From Actinernus sp. WN-2022 (taxonomy: Eukaryota; Cnidaria; Anthozoa; Actiniaria; Actinernidae): a stretch of DNA of 64,000 nucleotides. The stretch's first letter is position 1, and the number at the start of each line of letters is the position of its first letter. A program made the translations under genes and the position numbers. Below the pieces are notes generated by a model, which was given only the letters and a program-made list of their open reading frames with translations, had not been told where the DNA came from and did not search any database. Location of the stretch: contig JAOWCC010000577.1 in assembly GCA_030867875.1 (NCBI GenBank), positions 73,713,012 through 73,777,011 of the forward strand. Direction: 5' to 3'. Positions 44,211-54,246 of this stretch are shown one piece after another.

Positions 44211-44816
44211 ATGCCCCCTACTTGTTTTTGTGGGTGTTACGCCAAAGTCGTAAAAGGATTGGCAGGGACGCCAGAGTGTGTGTACAAGTGTGGACAAACG
44301 GCGGATTACAAGTCGAAACCCCAAGTGTTGCCGTGTAGTTTCTATTTTACGGAGCAAGAAGTTCCTTTGGTGAAAGCGGTTATCCCGGTCGGAACTTTAT
44401 ACAACACATTTCCCAAGTGTGGCCACAATTTGTGGATGAAAGTGGGCATAAGCCGAAGTGAGAAAAATTCGAACCGCGTGTTCTTCACGTGCACGGCCCC
44501 GGCGCCCAACCCAAAGTGTGAGTGGCCACTTGGATTTATGTGGGCTGACCCTACCGCACAACCTACCGCAAACGGACCCCCACCCCCCAAGAAAGCCCAA
44601 TTCTACGCTTCGCCATGGACGTCACAGGCCCCCCAAGGTCCGCCGCCCGTCGCTTGGACAAGTCCCCATGCCACTATGCCCTATACGGTTCCCCCCCGCG
44701 GAGATGCCACAGGGACCCCCGCCGGGACCCCCACCGGGTCCCCCATGGGGGTACCCCTAGAGACTACACCGACACCCCTGTTTCCCTACGGACATATCCC
44801 CACCCACCCATTCTAG
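44211..44816 (+). CDS. GRF-type zinc-finger-like protein with proline-rich tail
   Basis: 201 residues from the ATG at 44211, the first after the TATA-initiator core. Residues 68-112 resemble a GRF zinc finger: KCGH (C70, H72), NSNRVFFTC (C94), C103 and GFMWAD. Residues 5-50 (CFCG..YKCG..CSFYFTEQE) look like a second, divergent copy. GRF fingers bind single-stranded or repair-intermediate DNA in TOP3A, NEIL3 and APE2, so a role in viral DNA replication or repair is an inference. The remaining 90 residues are Pro/Gly/Thr-rich. Another open frame overlaps its 3' half. A poly(A) signal follows at 44970. Confidence 0.7.
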   Translation: MPPTCFCGCYAKVVKGLAGTPECVYKCGQTADYKSKPQVLPCSFYFTEQEVPLVKAVIPVGTLYNTFPKCGHNLWMKVGISRSEKNSNRVFFTCTAPAPNPKCEWPLGFMWADPTAQPTANGPPPPKKAQFYASPWTSQAPQGPPPVAWTSPHATMPYTVPPRGDATGTPAGTPTGSPMGVPLETTPTPLFPYGHIPTHPF

Positions 44817-44887
44817 TGACAGCCCGGGACCAGTCCCACGCGGATCCGAGAAGACCTAGATTTTGGAGACAAGCCGGCTACCCGGGA

Positions 44888-44962
44888 TTTTACCCTTGTG
44901 GTCTTATAGGAAGCAACCACTATGTAATAATACCTTGTGGTCTTATGTGATTCAACCACTAT
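44888..44962. repeat. Short direct repeat after the GRF-like gene
   Basis: CCTTGTGGTCTTAT followed by AACCACTAT occurs twice about 43 bp apart, just before the poly(A) signal. Confidence 0.55.
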
Positions 44963-44969
44963 TGGAGAC

Positions 44970-44975
44970 AATAAA
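44970..44975 (+). terminator. Poly(A) signal of the GRF-like gene
   Basis: AATAAA, 150 bp after the stop codon at 44816. Confidence 0.55.
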
Positions 44976-45120
44976 AAAGGCATGTGTTTGGTAAAAACAA
45001 CTTTGTTTTCAAATGCTTAACAATGAACAGAATACAATTTACAAAAAATAAAATAATAGTTGCAAGGGGGCCCTATTTCGGGGCCCCACAGAGAGAGAGA
45101 GAAATTACATCGAATGGATG

Positions 45121-45220
45121 GGCCATTGCCCTATTATTTGAAAAATTACATATGGTAGGCTATCGCCCTATTATTTGAAAATTACATATAGTAGGCTATT
45201 GCCCTATTATTTTGAAAAAG
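45121..45220. repeat. Three tandem units of about 36 bp
   Basis: GCCCTATTATTTGAAAA plus ATTACATAT-GTAGGCTAT recur at 45129, 45166 and 45202. They lie just downstream of the minus-strand RING-like gene, possibly in its 3' untranslated region. Confidence 0.7.
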
Positions 45221-45308
45221 TTGGAATTTTTTTAAAAATGAGCAAATTGCTCTAATGTATGAAAAAGTGTGATAAATATAAAAAAGGAAATTGCCATGGA
45301 GAAAAATG

Positions 45309-45625
45309 TTAAATCATATGGTAGTGGGTAGCATAACATTTTTGTAGGGGTAAAGTGAGGACACCAAAAGTACCTAAATGGTTAAACAGGACAACGGAAC
45401 CTACCCTCAGGAAAAAAGAATGTTCAATCGGGCTCAAACAACAGAAACAGAGAGGAACTCTGTCGTATCTTAGGGATCTTGCCACGAATCGGATAAAACA
45501 AGGGGTACACACTTGCTCCCCGCAGCACGGTAGTGGTGGTAATTGATTACTGGGGAGATCCCCACAGATAAGACACTATAAAAAAATAAAAAAAAGATTG
45601 GCTAGGATAATACATTTTTCTCCAT
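45309..45625 (-). CDS. Small RING-like zinc-finger protein, probably two exons
   Basis: The main frame (45309-45575) encodes CLICGD, PCCGEQVCTPC and CFCC, spaced like a RING or treble-clef zinc domain, then a hydrophobic block (HSFFLRVGSVVLF). It opens right at a TTTTATAG acceptor. An ATG-containing 12-nt exon at 45614-45625 joins it in phase through a 38-nt T-rich intron, giving 92 residues. It is clearly paralogous to the last exon of the gene at 45655-47017. A ubiquitin-ligase-like role would be an inference. The very short intron is the weakest point; the frame could also be a 3' exon of the upstream gene. Confidence 0.55.
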
Positions 45626-45654
45626 GGCAATAGAACTCCCCTACTTCCGAGCTT

Positions 45655-47017
45655 TCAGGGGGAAATGTAAGTGTAATATTCTACAAATTTATGTGGTAGG
45701 GGTAAATGAAAACTTGCCAACGTGACACAATGCCTAAATACAACCACGCTCCCCGAGCGAATAAAAAAGGAATGCTGCATTTTTAAATAGCAAACCCCGC
45801 AACGAGGATGAACATTTTCTCTTATTGCCTTGGCGATAATTAAAATGAAACAAGACTTGCAATACATGGACCCACAACAGGGCATGGGCGGTAAGTTAAC
45901 CCGGTCGATGTTTCCACCGCACCACAAACACTATAAAATAAAAAATAGGAAAATAGAAAAATTATGAAGTAACATGGAAGTATAATTTTTCCCACTGAAA
46001 GCGCCCCCAACCATCCCAGTCTCCCAGATCAAAATAAACTGGGTGGTGACGGCAACGGAAGTAGGCGAGTCCCTTCCGACAATGCATACGTACGACAGTC
46101 TTATTAGACCTGCAATAGCTACACCAATCAAAACTATATTCAGTTATGGGCTCCATGTGCATGGCCGCGTGGGGGCCAGTGCACGCCATAAAATTTCTGT
46201 CGAAGTGCAACGTTTGATGCGAGTTGTTCCACGAATAGTCCCCCCGGATACCCGTCGGTATATACTGCAGGAGGAATAGGGTTGGCTTAAATTGGTCCTG
46301 GTGTTTCTCCTTCCTCCTATCTACGCGTTGTTGAGTACATACGTACTCTCCGATTTTCGCCAAAATCTCGGGAGGGAGTCCGGTGGTACGCAGAACCATG
46401 GCATGAGAATAGAAATGTTGTTTGACTCTAGTCTGGTTTGGGGAAAAAATTAAAGAATTAAAAAATTAAAAAATTAAAATTAAAAAGAGGTACGCCATGA
46501 ATAATGCTTTAGAGGAATTTGTTTCTGTGTGTAGGCGCTCTTACCGAGAGCGGGCAGGTCCCGAGAGGACCTCCAAGAAAACCTATAAAAAAATTAATCA
46601 AATTATTGTGCGTCGGGGGATTTTTGCCAATAAAAATGAACGGTCCTGTTAAGCAGAGTCCGTCCGCTACACACTGTCTTTTAGGGGGAACGGGACGGAG
46701 AAGAACTTACAGGATCCATGTTAATAACATCGATTCCGTGAACATTCTATAAAAAACAAAAACAAAAAGTTAGTGGTTGTGTCCCAAGATAAAAAATCAA
46801 TTCAGCAGGACCGTACTTCTCTTTCTCTATGGGGCCCGCGGTATGCCATCTCAACTCTTTCTTTCTTTCTTTTCTTTAGCTTCTTCTTTAAGCTGTAGAA
46901 ATAAAAAGGAAACCAAAGGGGAAAAAAGATTAATACCAAAGCGTGTTGAATTTCAAGAGCGAATTCCGTGTACACTTACCTTCTTGAGTTGTCAGTGGCA
47001 AAGGCACCGAACTTCAT
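45655..47017 (-). CDS. F-box-like plus RING-like protein, inferred six exons
   Basis: Exons inferred on the minus strand: 46980-47017, 46817-46892, 46711-46746, 46545-46582, 45974-46427, 45655-45930, with introns of 87, 70, 128, 117 and 43 nt. Every junction has GT and AG and keeps phase, for 305 residues. Several acceptors read TTTTATAG. The first exons encode a lysine/arginine-rich stretch. Exon 5 has an F-box-like start (GLPPEILAKIGEYV) and a Cys/His region (CSYC..HC..CRHH). Exon 6 has the RING-like CLWCGG, PCCGSMYCKSC and CGVC. An SCF-like or E3-like role is possible. The exact start is uncertain because the TATA box is very close to this ATG. Confidence 0.55.
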
Positions 47018-47095
47018 TCAACCCCTATCATTTATAGAACATATAACGGGTCCTGATTGGTGCACTTTCTCGGGTTTTGATTGGCCCGTTTTACG
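47018..47095 (-). promoter_or_regulatory. CCAAT and TATA elements upstream of the F-box/RING gene
   Basis: On the minus strand two CCAAT boxes (about 47056 and 47084) precede CTATAAATG at about 47031-47039. The TATA-to-ATG distance is only about 19 bp, so the transcript may start inside the modelled first codons. Confidence 0.45.
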
Positions 47096-47099
47096 CAAC

Positions 47100-47720
47100 G
47101 GGCTCTAGGAGTGGTGGACATTCGATCCGGTTTTGACGTTTTTTGCCAAACTTTTTTTTCTGAGCTCCTAAGAAGCTCAAAGTCATCCCTAAAACAGTGG
47201 GGAAATTTGTTATTTTTTTTCTGGAGGTCTTCTTCTCAAGCCCCTCTTAGTTTTCCACGTTTTTTCCCCCTTCCTTCGATCCGGGAAAGGTATTTTTGGA
47301 GCCCCGAAACCTGTATGACCTTTGGGAAACCAGTCGAAAGTTACCTGATTTTTGACGAACCAATCACAAGGCGTGACGTAGTTTGTTTACGCATCCTTTT
47401 CTTACTTCGGGTCAAGGTTGTTTACCAGAATTTTTGGGGGAAGTCCAAGAAGCTCAAATTCATCCTGAAAACATCGGGGAAATTTTCTAAAATTTTCTAC
47501 AGACCCTTTTCTCACGGTCCTCTTAGTTTTCCCCATTTTTGTTTTTGTTTTCCCTTTCACACTTTCCGGGCAAGGGCTCCTAAACCGTCTGAAACCCCAA
47601 CGCGTCCCTCGGGAAACCAGTGGAGTGTTGGGGCGAACCTAAAAGGAACCTAAACCCTCCAATCACGAGCCGAGGCTTATACACCGGCCCTATTTACGCG
47701 CCCTTTTCTTACTCCGGGTT
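47100..47720. repeat. Two diverged 275-bp repeats upstream of polB
   Basis: AAGAAGCTCAAA-TCATCC, GGGGAAATTT, CCTCTTAGTTTTCC, GGGAAACCAGT and CCAATCAC occur in the same order at about 47165-47400 and 47440-47720. The open frame across them is not codon-like. With the CCAAT array that follows, this makes about 1 kb of non-coding control-like DNA. Confidence 0.55.
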
Positions 47721-47909
47721 AACTTTGTGGACGTTGGTTCGGAGCGGCGATTTCGGGAAGGCTTTTTCGCTAGTTTCCTTGGCGCGAAAGAGAGAACGGT
47801 TTGAAGAGGACTGGAGAGGGAGGTCTCCCGGGGGGAGGGCCCCACAAAAATTCGGAAGAATAAGGAGGGTGGGGTGTTTGGGATTGCCCGGAAATTTATA
47901 GAACAAATA

Positions 47910-48095
47910 GGGGTTCGGGATTGGTCGGGATGTATACGGCTCACTACGGTTCCCTGATTGGTCGGGATTTATAGGGCTCGCTACGGGTTCGGGATTGGTC
48001 GGAAATTTATAGGGCTCACTACGGGTTCGGGATTGGTGGGACTGGGGGAACTTCCCGGACCGTATAAAAAGTGAACCTCCCTTGTAAATTTCAGA
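47910..48095 (+). promoter_or_regulatory. CCAAT-box array, TATA and initiator of polB
   Basis: Four units of about 37 bp with TTCGGGATTGGTCGG and TATAGGGCTCACTACGG run from 47913 to 48038. TATAAAAA at 48063 is followed by CCTCCCTTGTAAATTTCAG, nearly the same text as upstream of the GRF-like gene. The ATG is at 48114. Confidence 0.65.
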
Positions 48096-48113
48096 ACAAA
48101 ATCCGTCACCACA

Positions 48114-51100
48114 ATGTCCACCTTAAACTACCTAGAGGAGGAAGGCATGGAAGTTGAGGGGGAGTCGCTAGAGTTGGGTGGAATAACCGAAGAGGAGGAC
48201 GACGAGAAACTAATCGCGGCGTGGCCCCTTCCCACCGAATTACCAGAAAATAACGACCAAGAACTTGCTGAAGGTTTTTCCGAGGAGACCGAACCCCTCT
48301 GGGATGCAGACGCCTGGTTAAACGAAATGTTTCCCTCCACAACTCGGAAACGCATGGCAGAACAACGGGGTGGCGGGGCGACTAAAAAGACAAAAACAAT
48401 CGTCCCAGAAAGTGAAGAAAGTGATGACGACGAGGACGACGACGAAGAAAAATTTGAACTGGTTCAAACAAGTTCGAGAGCCTGTAAAAAATTCAAAACA
48501 ACGTGTAAGGACTACGAACTGAAAATCAAGACACGGGCCCGCGCGACTCTGGCTGAGGTAAGTCGAAAGCAAGACTACACTAATTTTGATGTGCTGTCAT
48601 GACCGCGCGCGCGGTGGCGCATGGCTCTAATTCTCCTGTTTGGAATCTCAAAGGAAAGGAGTGGGTTCAAACCCCCGCGCGTAGATATTTTTTTTCTTTT
48701 TTTTTTTATAATTGTTTTTCTTTCTTTCTCGCCTCCCTTACTACAGAGAGCCTCATTTTTTTATTCATTTATATAAAAATAAAAATAAAAAAATATTTAT
48801 TTATATTTTTAATTTTTTTTAATTTTTAAAAAAAAAAATTTTATTTTAAATTTATTTATTTATGATTTTTTTTCTTTCCTGTACAGGCTCTTCAAGACGT
48901 GACCGCCGTTATAGAGAGGGTCCTGGACACCACTCTTGGGTCCGCAAACCCAGAAGATCGGGTTAGGATTACCCTAGATGCTCCACGCTTGGACTACCCC
49001 CTTTCCTTTCCTTACCTGATGAGGTCTACCCTCACCCCCGCCCTGGTCATGGCCAGAATTGGAGAGCTCACACAATCCAACCAAGAGTTCATCATGCAGG
49101 GCAACTTCCATGTCCACGTGTTTCACGTGGAAATACCGAGGGCGGGAAGAGGTCGCGTGGCCCGCTGTGCCACTACCGACTTGGAGAAATTCAAGAAAAT
49201 TAAAAGAAGTATTGTGAGGATACGAAATGTAGACGAACTATGTATGGCCAGAGGATTGGTCACGGCCCTAGCCAAGGCCCAACAACATCCACGGTACAGA
49301 CCCATAAGTCAGGGGAAGCCCATGCAACGGACTCTAGCCTTGGAACTCCATTGTCAGGCGGGGGTCCCTATTCAACCGTGTGGGCTACCAGAGCTTAAGC
49401 AATTCCAGGAGTTTTTTAGGCCTCAAGGTGTAGAAGTAAATCTGGTCTCCCGTGTACACATGAACAGCATTATCTACTCAGGACACCTCCCCGGGGCACA
49501 ACACCGCCTTTACCTGTACCAAACAGAGGACCATCACTATGACGTCATCAACAACATGTGTGGGCTGTTGAACGCCAAGCACTTTTGCCCCTACTGTAAG
49601 AAGACCTACACAAGTCCTATACATCACGCCTGTGACACGACATGTGTTTGTTGTGGCGTCAAGAATTGTTCTCCCCTCCCCCCTGGAGAGAAATGGGATT
49701 GGAAAAAGTGTGACCATTGCCATCGGTGGTTCAAGAGTGAAGGATGCTATGAGAACCACCGCCGTCGCCTACCCCGCCGGTCGGGTCGAGGGTCTCTGTG
49801 CACAAGAGAATGGAGCTCTTGCGAGCGGTACACCCGTTGTGTCCAGTGTGGGGTGACCGTGGACCATCTGTGCCGGAGCCGTCAACAAGCAGGGGTCCAC
49901 GTGTGTGGGGAATACCGTTGCCGTAGTTGCAACACTATTGTCCCCCCGGACCATCTGTGCTACATGCAAGTGGCTGACCAGAAAGCCCCCAGGGTAGAAA
50001 CAGAAGAAGGAGGAGAAGAAGAAGAAGAGGCCTACACGGCACTTCTGGCGGAAGAAGAGGGGACGGAGAGAGCCGCTGCGGAAGACGAGGGGAATGAGGA
50101 CAAGTTCCGGTACCTCTTCTTCGACTTCGAAGCCATGCCCCTGGAGGCTCAGCACGTGGTCAACTTTGCGGGAGTCTCCAAAGTGTGTGAGCTCTGTGTG
50201 ACGTCAGATTTACCCACCTGCACTCAATGCGGTCCACGGAAAATAGAATTCAAAGGCCCCACAGCCCTCACCCAATTCTGTGATTGGCTCTTCTCGGGGG
50301 ATCACAAAAATTACGTGTGCCTGGCCCACAACACCATGGGGTACGATTCCTACCCTATCCTGGAGTACTTGTTTAAGAACGCCGTCAAGCCTAAAGTGCT
50401 CTTCCGTGGTGGTAAGGCTATGGTGGTGACCATCCCCGACTACAAGCTCGTCATCAAGGACTCTCTGCTCTTCATCCCGCTAGCCCTAAAACAATTCCCC
50501 GTCACGTTCGGTTTCCAAGCAGAAAACCTCAACAAGCTGGATTTTCCCATCTTTTTTAACAAACCAGAACACCAGCAGTACGTGGGACCGCTACCAGACC
50601 TTCATTATTACGAACCGGATTCACTGAGTCCTCAAGGCAAACAAGAACTGGAGGCCTGGCACGCGACCGAACGGGGCAAGGGGACGGTGTTTGATTTCCA
50701 GAAAGAACTGGCCCTCTACTGCCACCGGGATGTGGCCATCTTACAACGGGCCTGTCTAGCGTTCCGGGCTATCATGATGAAAGCGGCGGAGATAGATCCC
50801 TTTACCAGGACCGTAACGCTCGCCTCTATGTGCAACTTAGTGTTCCGCAAGAAATTCCTACGCCCTAACACCATTGCGGTCTTGCCACGGCTCGGCTACC
50901 GCCCCAAGGATGCGCATTCGACGCTGGCCCTCCAATGGTTGGCCCACGTGGAGCGGCGGGACGGGATTCAGATCCAGCACGCGGGCAATTTGGGAGAGAA
51001 GCGCGTGGGGCCTTACAAACTGGATGGGTACCACGCCGCCACCCACACGGCCTACGAAATCCAAGGTTGCTTCTGGCATGGATGTGATCGTTGTAACCAC

Positions 51101-52639
51101 CAAGACAGAGTTCATCCCCTACTTCATTGCACCATGAGAACGTTGACCGACCGCACCCGGGACAAAGTCGCGTACTTGGAACAGCAAGGGTATCGCGTGG
51201 TCCAGACCAGAGAGTGCGACATCAGAGTGGCCATGGCCTTGGACCCTACCATCGCCGCCCTCGCACCCATCCCTCAAACCCAGATTCCACTCGACCCCAA
51301 GAAGGCCTTCTTTGGGGGGCGTACCAACGGGATTAGGACCTACTGGGAAGCCCAGGAGGGAGAATGGATGGAGGCGCTGGATGTGTGCTCCCTGTACCCC
51401 TGGGTGCAAAAGACGAAACGGTTTCCGCTGGGCCATCCAGAAATCCTCACCGAGAATCTAGACCCCACCCTACCCTACGAGGGGTTAATCCACCTGAAGA
51501 TTCTACCGCCACGCCGCTTGTTTTTCCCCGTCCTCCCGACGCACGTGGGGGAGAAACTTCTGTTTACCCTCTGCCGGACCTGTGCCGAAGACAAGAACCA
51601 GGCCCCCTGTACGCACGAGGACGAGGCCAGGGCTTTGACAGGGACCTGGGTGAGCCACGAACTCCATGCAGCCCTGCGCTACGGCTACCGGGTCCTGGAA
51701 GTCTACCGTGTGTGGCATTATTCCGAGTCGGAACAATACGACCCCACCACCGATACCAAGGGGTTGTTCACCGACTACGTGAACACCTTTCTTAAGATGA
51801 AGCAAGAGGCGAGCGGCTGGCCGCCCGGGTGTAACACCGACGCCGAGAAAGCGGCTTTTATAGAGAATTACCGGGTGGCCACGGGGATCTTGCTGGAGTG
51901 GGACAAGATCGAGTTCAACGCGGGGATGCGGGCCCTGGCGAAATGGATGCTCAACACCTTGTGGGGAAAATTTGGCCAGAAACAGAACCCCCGGCAGACG
52001 GAGTACGTCACCGAACTGGACCGCTACTTTGAGCTCATGATGAGCGAAGAGAAAGAAGTGCAAGACATTCTGTTCGTGCACGAAGACATGGTGCAAGTTC
52101 ACTACACCGCGACGTCGCAGCACATCGACTCCAACCCCCACGCCAACGTTGTGTTTGCCGCCTATACCACAGCCCATGCACGCCTGAAATTGTATTCTTA
52201 CCTCGATCTCTTGAAGGACCGTATCGTCTACCACGATACGGACAGTATCTACTTCACACAGAAAGCAGGCCAAGTGGCGCCCCCGATCGGTCGATTTCTA
52301 GGCGACATGACCAACGAATTGAAAGAAGGCGAACAGATTGTCCGTTTTGCCTGTACCGGGCCCAAGAGTTACGGGTATGAAACGAATCAAGGCCGTACCG
52401 TCTGCAAAGTGAAAGGACTACGCCTCAATGTGAGAAATCGGGCGATCGTCAACCTCGAGACCATGGTAGCCATGGTGCAAGGCCAAGGGGAACCCACACG
52501 GACGGTGGTGACGCCGCACGCCATCCACCGCAATACCCAAGACAGGACGTTGCACACCCGCCCAGAGACCAAGACCTTCAAGGTGACCTACGACAAGAGG
52601 GTTCTCCACGGCTACCAGAGCTACCCTTACGGCTACTAA
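48114..52639 (+). CDS. polB: Protein-primed family B DNA polymerase (Polinton pPolB), two exons
   Basis: Exon 1 (48114-48557) encodes 148 mostly acidic residues and ends at GAG|GTAAGT. After a 329-nt AT-rich intron with TTTCCTGTACAG, exon 2 (48887-52639) continues in phase, for 1398 residues. Exon 2 has no ATG at its opening, which supports splicing. Motifs: a Cys/His-rich region about 49580-49970; exonuclease DFEAM (50122), NTMGYD and CHRDVA; a VSR/restriction-endonuclease-like insert with QGCFWHGC (about 51060); polymerase DVCSLYP (51379), LNTLWGKFG and HDTDSIYF (52234). It replicates the element using a terminal protein primer. The exon 1 model is inferred; the catalytic exon is certain. 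Confidence 0.92.
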
Positions 52640-52676
52640 AGAAAAACAAAGAGACTCTAGAATAATTTTTTTATTG

Positions 52677-52683
52677 CAATAAA
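52677..52683 (+). terminator. Poly(A) signal of polB
   Basis: CAATAAA shortly after the stop codon. On the opposite strand AATAAAA at about 52722-52728 serves the convergent gene, so the two transcription units meet tail to tail. Confidence 0.5.
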
Positions 52684-52730
52684 TGGTTCAGTTCCTTTGA
52701 GCTGTGATACCAAAGTCTCAGTCTTTTATT

Positions 52731-52988
52731 TTAGAGGAACTCCATCTTGTAAGGCTGGAGTCTTGGATGCTTGCGCAGGAATCCTTCCCAAATACAAATA
52801 TGATAGACCCACATCACATACAATCCATAATAGGTTCCTTCGCAGTCGCTCACCACATACTGCTTCCTTTCGCCTTCGCTCAGGTATTCTTCCATCCAGT
52901 TCCCAAACGTAGAATAGCACATGTGGCACTCGCCCACAATGACATCGCCGCCGCCCTCAGCTCCATAGAAAGTAATATCTAGACCCAT
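52731..52988 (-). CDS. Small acidic conserved-looking protein, 85 residues
   Basis: ATG at 52986-52988 begins MGLDITFYGAEGG. The protein has a CHMC pair and many aromatic residues (YYGLYVMWVYHICIW). An opening of this type is seen in small phage and viral proteins of unknown role, but I recognise no family. It ends at a minus-strand poly(A) signal shared with the 3' side of polB. Competing plus-strand frames over the same bases lack this context. Weakly supported as the first of the minus-strand block. Confidence 0.45.
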   Translation of the reverse strand: MGLDITFYGAEGGGDVIVGECHMCYSTFGNWMEEYLSEGERKQYVVSDCEGTYYGLYVMWVYHICIWEGFLRKHPRLQPYKMEFL

Positions 52989-53048
52989 GACGTTCACAGC
53001 TTGAAGAGCAACGAGTAATGAATGAGAATTGGCAAAGTCTTTTTTTCT

Positions 53049-53396
53049 TTAAGTATTTTTCTTCAGGTGTTTGACATTCCACCGGCTGATACTCTTGCCT
53101 TTGCGCTTGCCCGAAGTGGTCGTCGTTCGGATCGTTGTTTCGGTACGACCGTCTTTCGATTTGCGGCTCGTGATCTTGCGCACGGTTTGCAGCCCCCCTG
53201 TCTGGGCTTTCTTTTTCTTTTGCGCCTTATACTTTTTCTGTATTTGCGTTACCGCCCGGGCGGTCCTGCTGGGTTTTTTACCTACCACGGTATGGCGGGG
53301 CATCCTCTTCTTGGGCATCGTCTTCCCTGCGGTGGCGACACGGCGTTGCCAGGGGGCTTGTCCCATCCCCGCGGGTCTCGTTAGGGTTCGTGCCAT
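53049..53396 (-). CDS. Basic core-like protein, 115 residues
   Basis: Very rich in Lys/Arg/Thr (KKPSRTARAV, QIQKKYKAQKKKKAQTGG, SGKRKGKSISRWNVKHLK). It aligns by eye with the 97-residue protein at 54210-54503: GKK-SRT-RA, QIQ/KIQ-KKYK, K-QTG and I-RW-VK are shared. It is probably a DNA-condensing virion core protein analogous to adenovirus VII or X. That role is inferred from composition and neighbours (the packaging and capsid block). Confidence 0.6.
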   Translation of the reverse strand: MARTLTRPAGMGQAPWQRRVATAGKTMPKKRMPRHTVVGKKPSRTARAVTQIQKKYKAQKKKKAQTGGLQTVRKITSRKSKDGRTETTIRTTTTSGKRKGKSISRWNVKHLKKNT

Positions 53397-53415
53397 GGCG
53401 ACAATGAAGGGGGGT

Positions 53416-54246
53416 TTAAAAAGGACGCCAATTTAAAGGCGGTTTTTGGGCGGAGCCTGTGCCAAAAGAGAGGCGGCGGCTACCCCCACGGGACCCGCCA
53501 CGGGGACCCCCGCGGGAAAAGGCTTTGTAGGGGGTCCTGGAGAACGGTGTTTCCTCTCGGCGGGGCGGCGGGAGATCTTTGTAGGGCTGGGGCGGGAGAT
53601 CCTCTTGGTAGGCGGTGGCGGTGCGTTTAGGTCGGGGCGTGTACTCTTTCTTCTTGGAGATGAGATCCCGGGGGTGGCGGATGAGATCTTTAGGAATTTT
53701 TTCTTCCGCTAGAAATTGCATGAAATCACGGTAGCCGGGCGACGTGCGGGTGGAAGAAGGATGCACGGCTTCTTTAATCAGATCGGCAATTTGACTGCCC
53801 GGCAGGGTTTGCCCGTAGAGTTTCACTTCCCCTTGCGCATTCCAGGTAATTTTCTGTCCCCCTTTCAACTTCAACAGATTGACCAGTACCGACGCTAAAG
53901 GTTTGCTGGAGGGGGGAACTTTTCGCAAAGCGCCCCTTTGACTCTGGGTTAACACTTTGGCTGCCACGGCCGTGAAGGGACTAGGCTCAAGGGTTTCACG
54001 ACGCCGGACGTATTTTTGGAGTAAATCTTGAAATTGGTCGGCGCTGGCCGGTTTCTCTGGGTTTTCTAGGACCTGTGCCATGGCCGTTTGGTACTGGCTG
54101 AGCACTTTAACCCCTTTGGTCGTGTCCACACGAAGCTGTTGTTCCAACCACCGCATGGACTCTTCCGGCACCAAGACCATGCGCATAGGGTTCTTCCCCT
54201 CGGCCTCTTTCATCGCTTTTTTCGTTTGTGTCGCTTCACGGTCCAT
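53416..54246 (-). CDS. Conserved Polinton structural-block protein, 276 residues
   Basis: The start ATG at 54246 overlaps the preceding gene's end by 37 bp. The middle (about residues 115-175) has a pattern I recall from Polinton proteins: a hydrophobic helix, then ITWNAQGEVKLYGQTLPGSQ, then DLIKEAVHP. A Gly/Arg repeat tail follows (GGPRGGSRGGSRR). Possibly a core or scaffold protein processed by the protease. No enzymatic motif is seen. Confidence 0.65.
   Translation of the reverse strand: MDREATQTKKAMKEAEGKNPMRMVLVPEESMRWLEQQLRVDTTKGVKVLSQYQTAMAQVLENPEKPASADQFQDLLQKYVRRRETLEPSPFTAVAAKVLTQSQRGALRKVPPSSKPLASVLVNLLKLKGGQKITWNAQGEVKLYGQTLPGSQIADLIKEAVHPSSTRTSPGYRDFMQFLAEEKIPKDLIRHPRDLISKKKEYTPRPKRTATAYQEDLPPQPYKDLPPPRREETPFSRTPYKAFSRGGPRGGSRGGSRRLSFGTGSAQKPPLNWRPF

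Noticed and set aside
46497..46652. Plus-strand 51-residue basic frame with a fair Kozak context
   Set aside because: It overlaps an in-phase minus-strand exon (46545-46582) with good splice signals. No promoter or family supports it.
47081..47653. 190-residue plus-strand frame
   Set aside because: It spans two diverged non-coding repeats, is rich in F/S/R and shows no domain.
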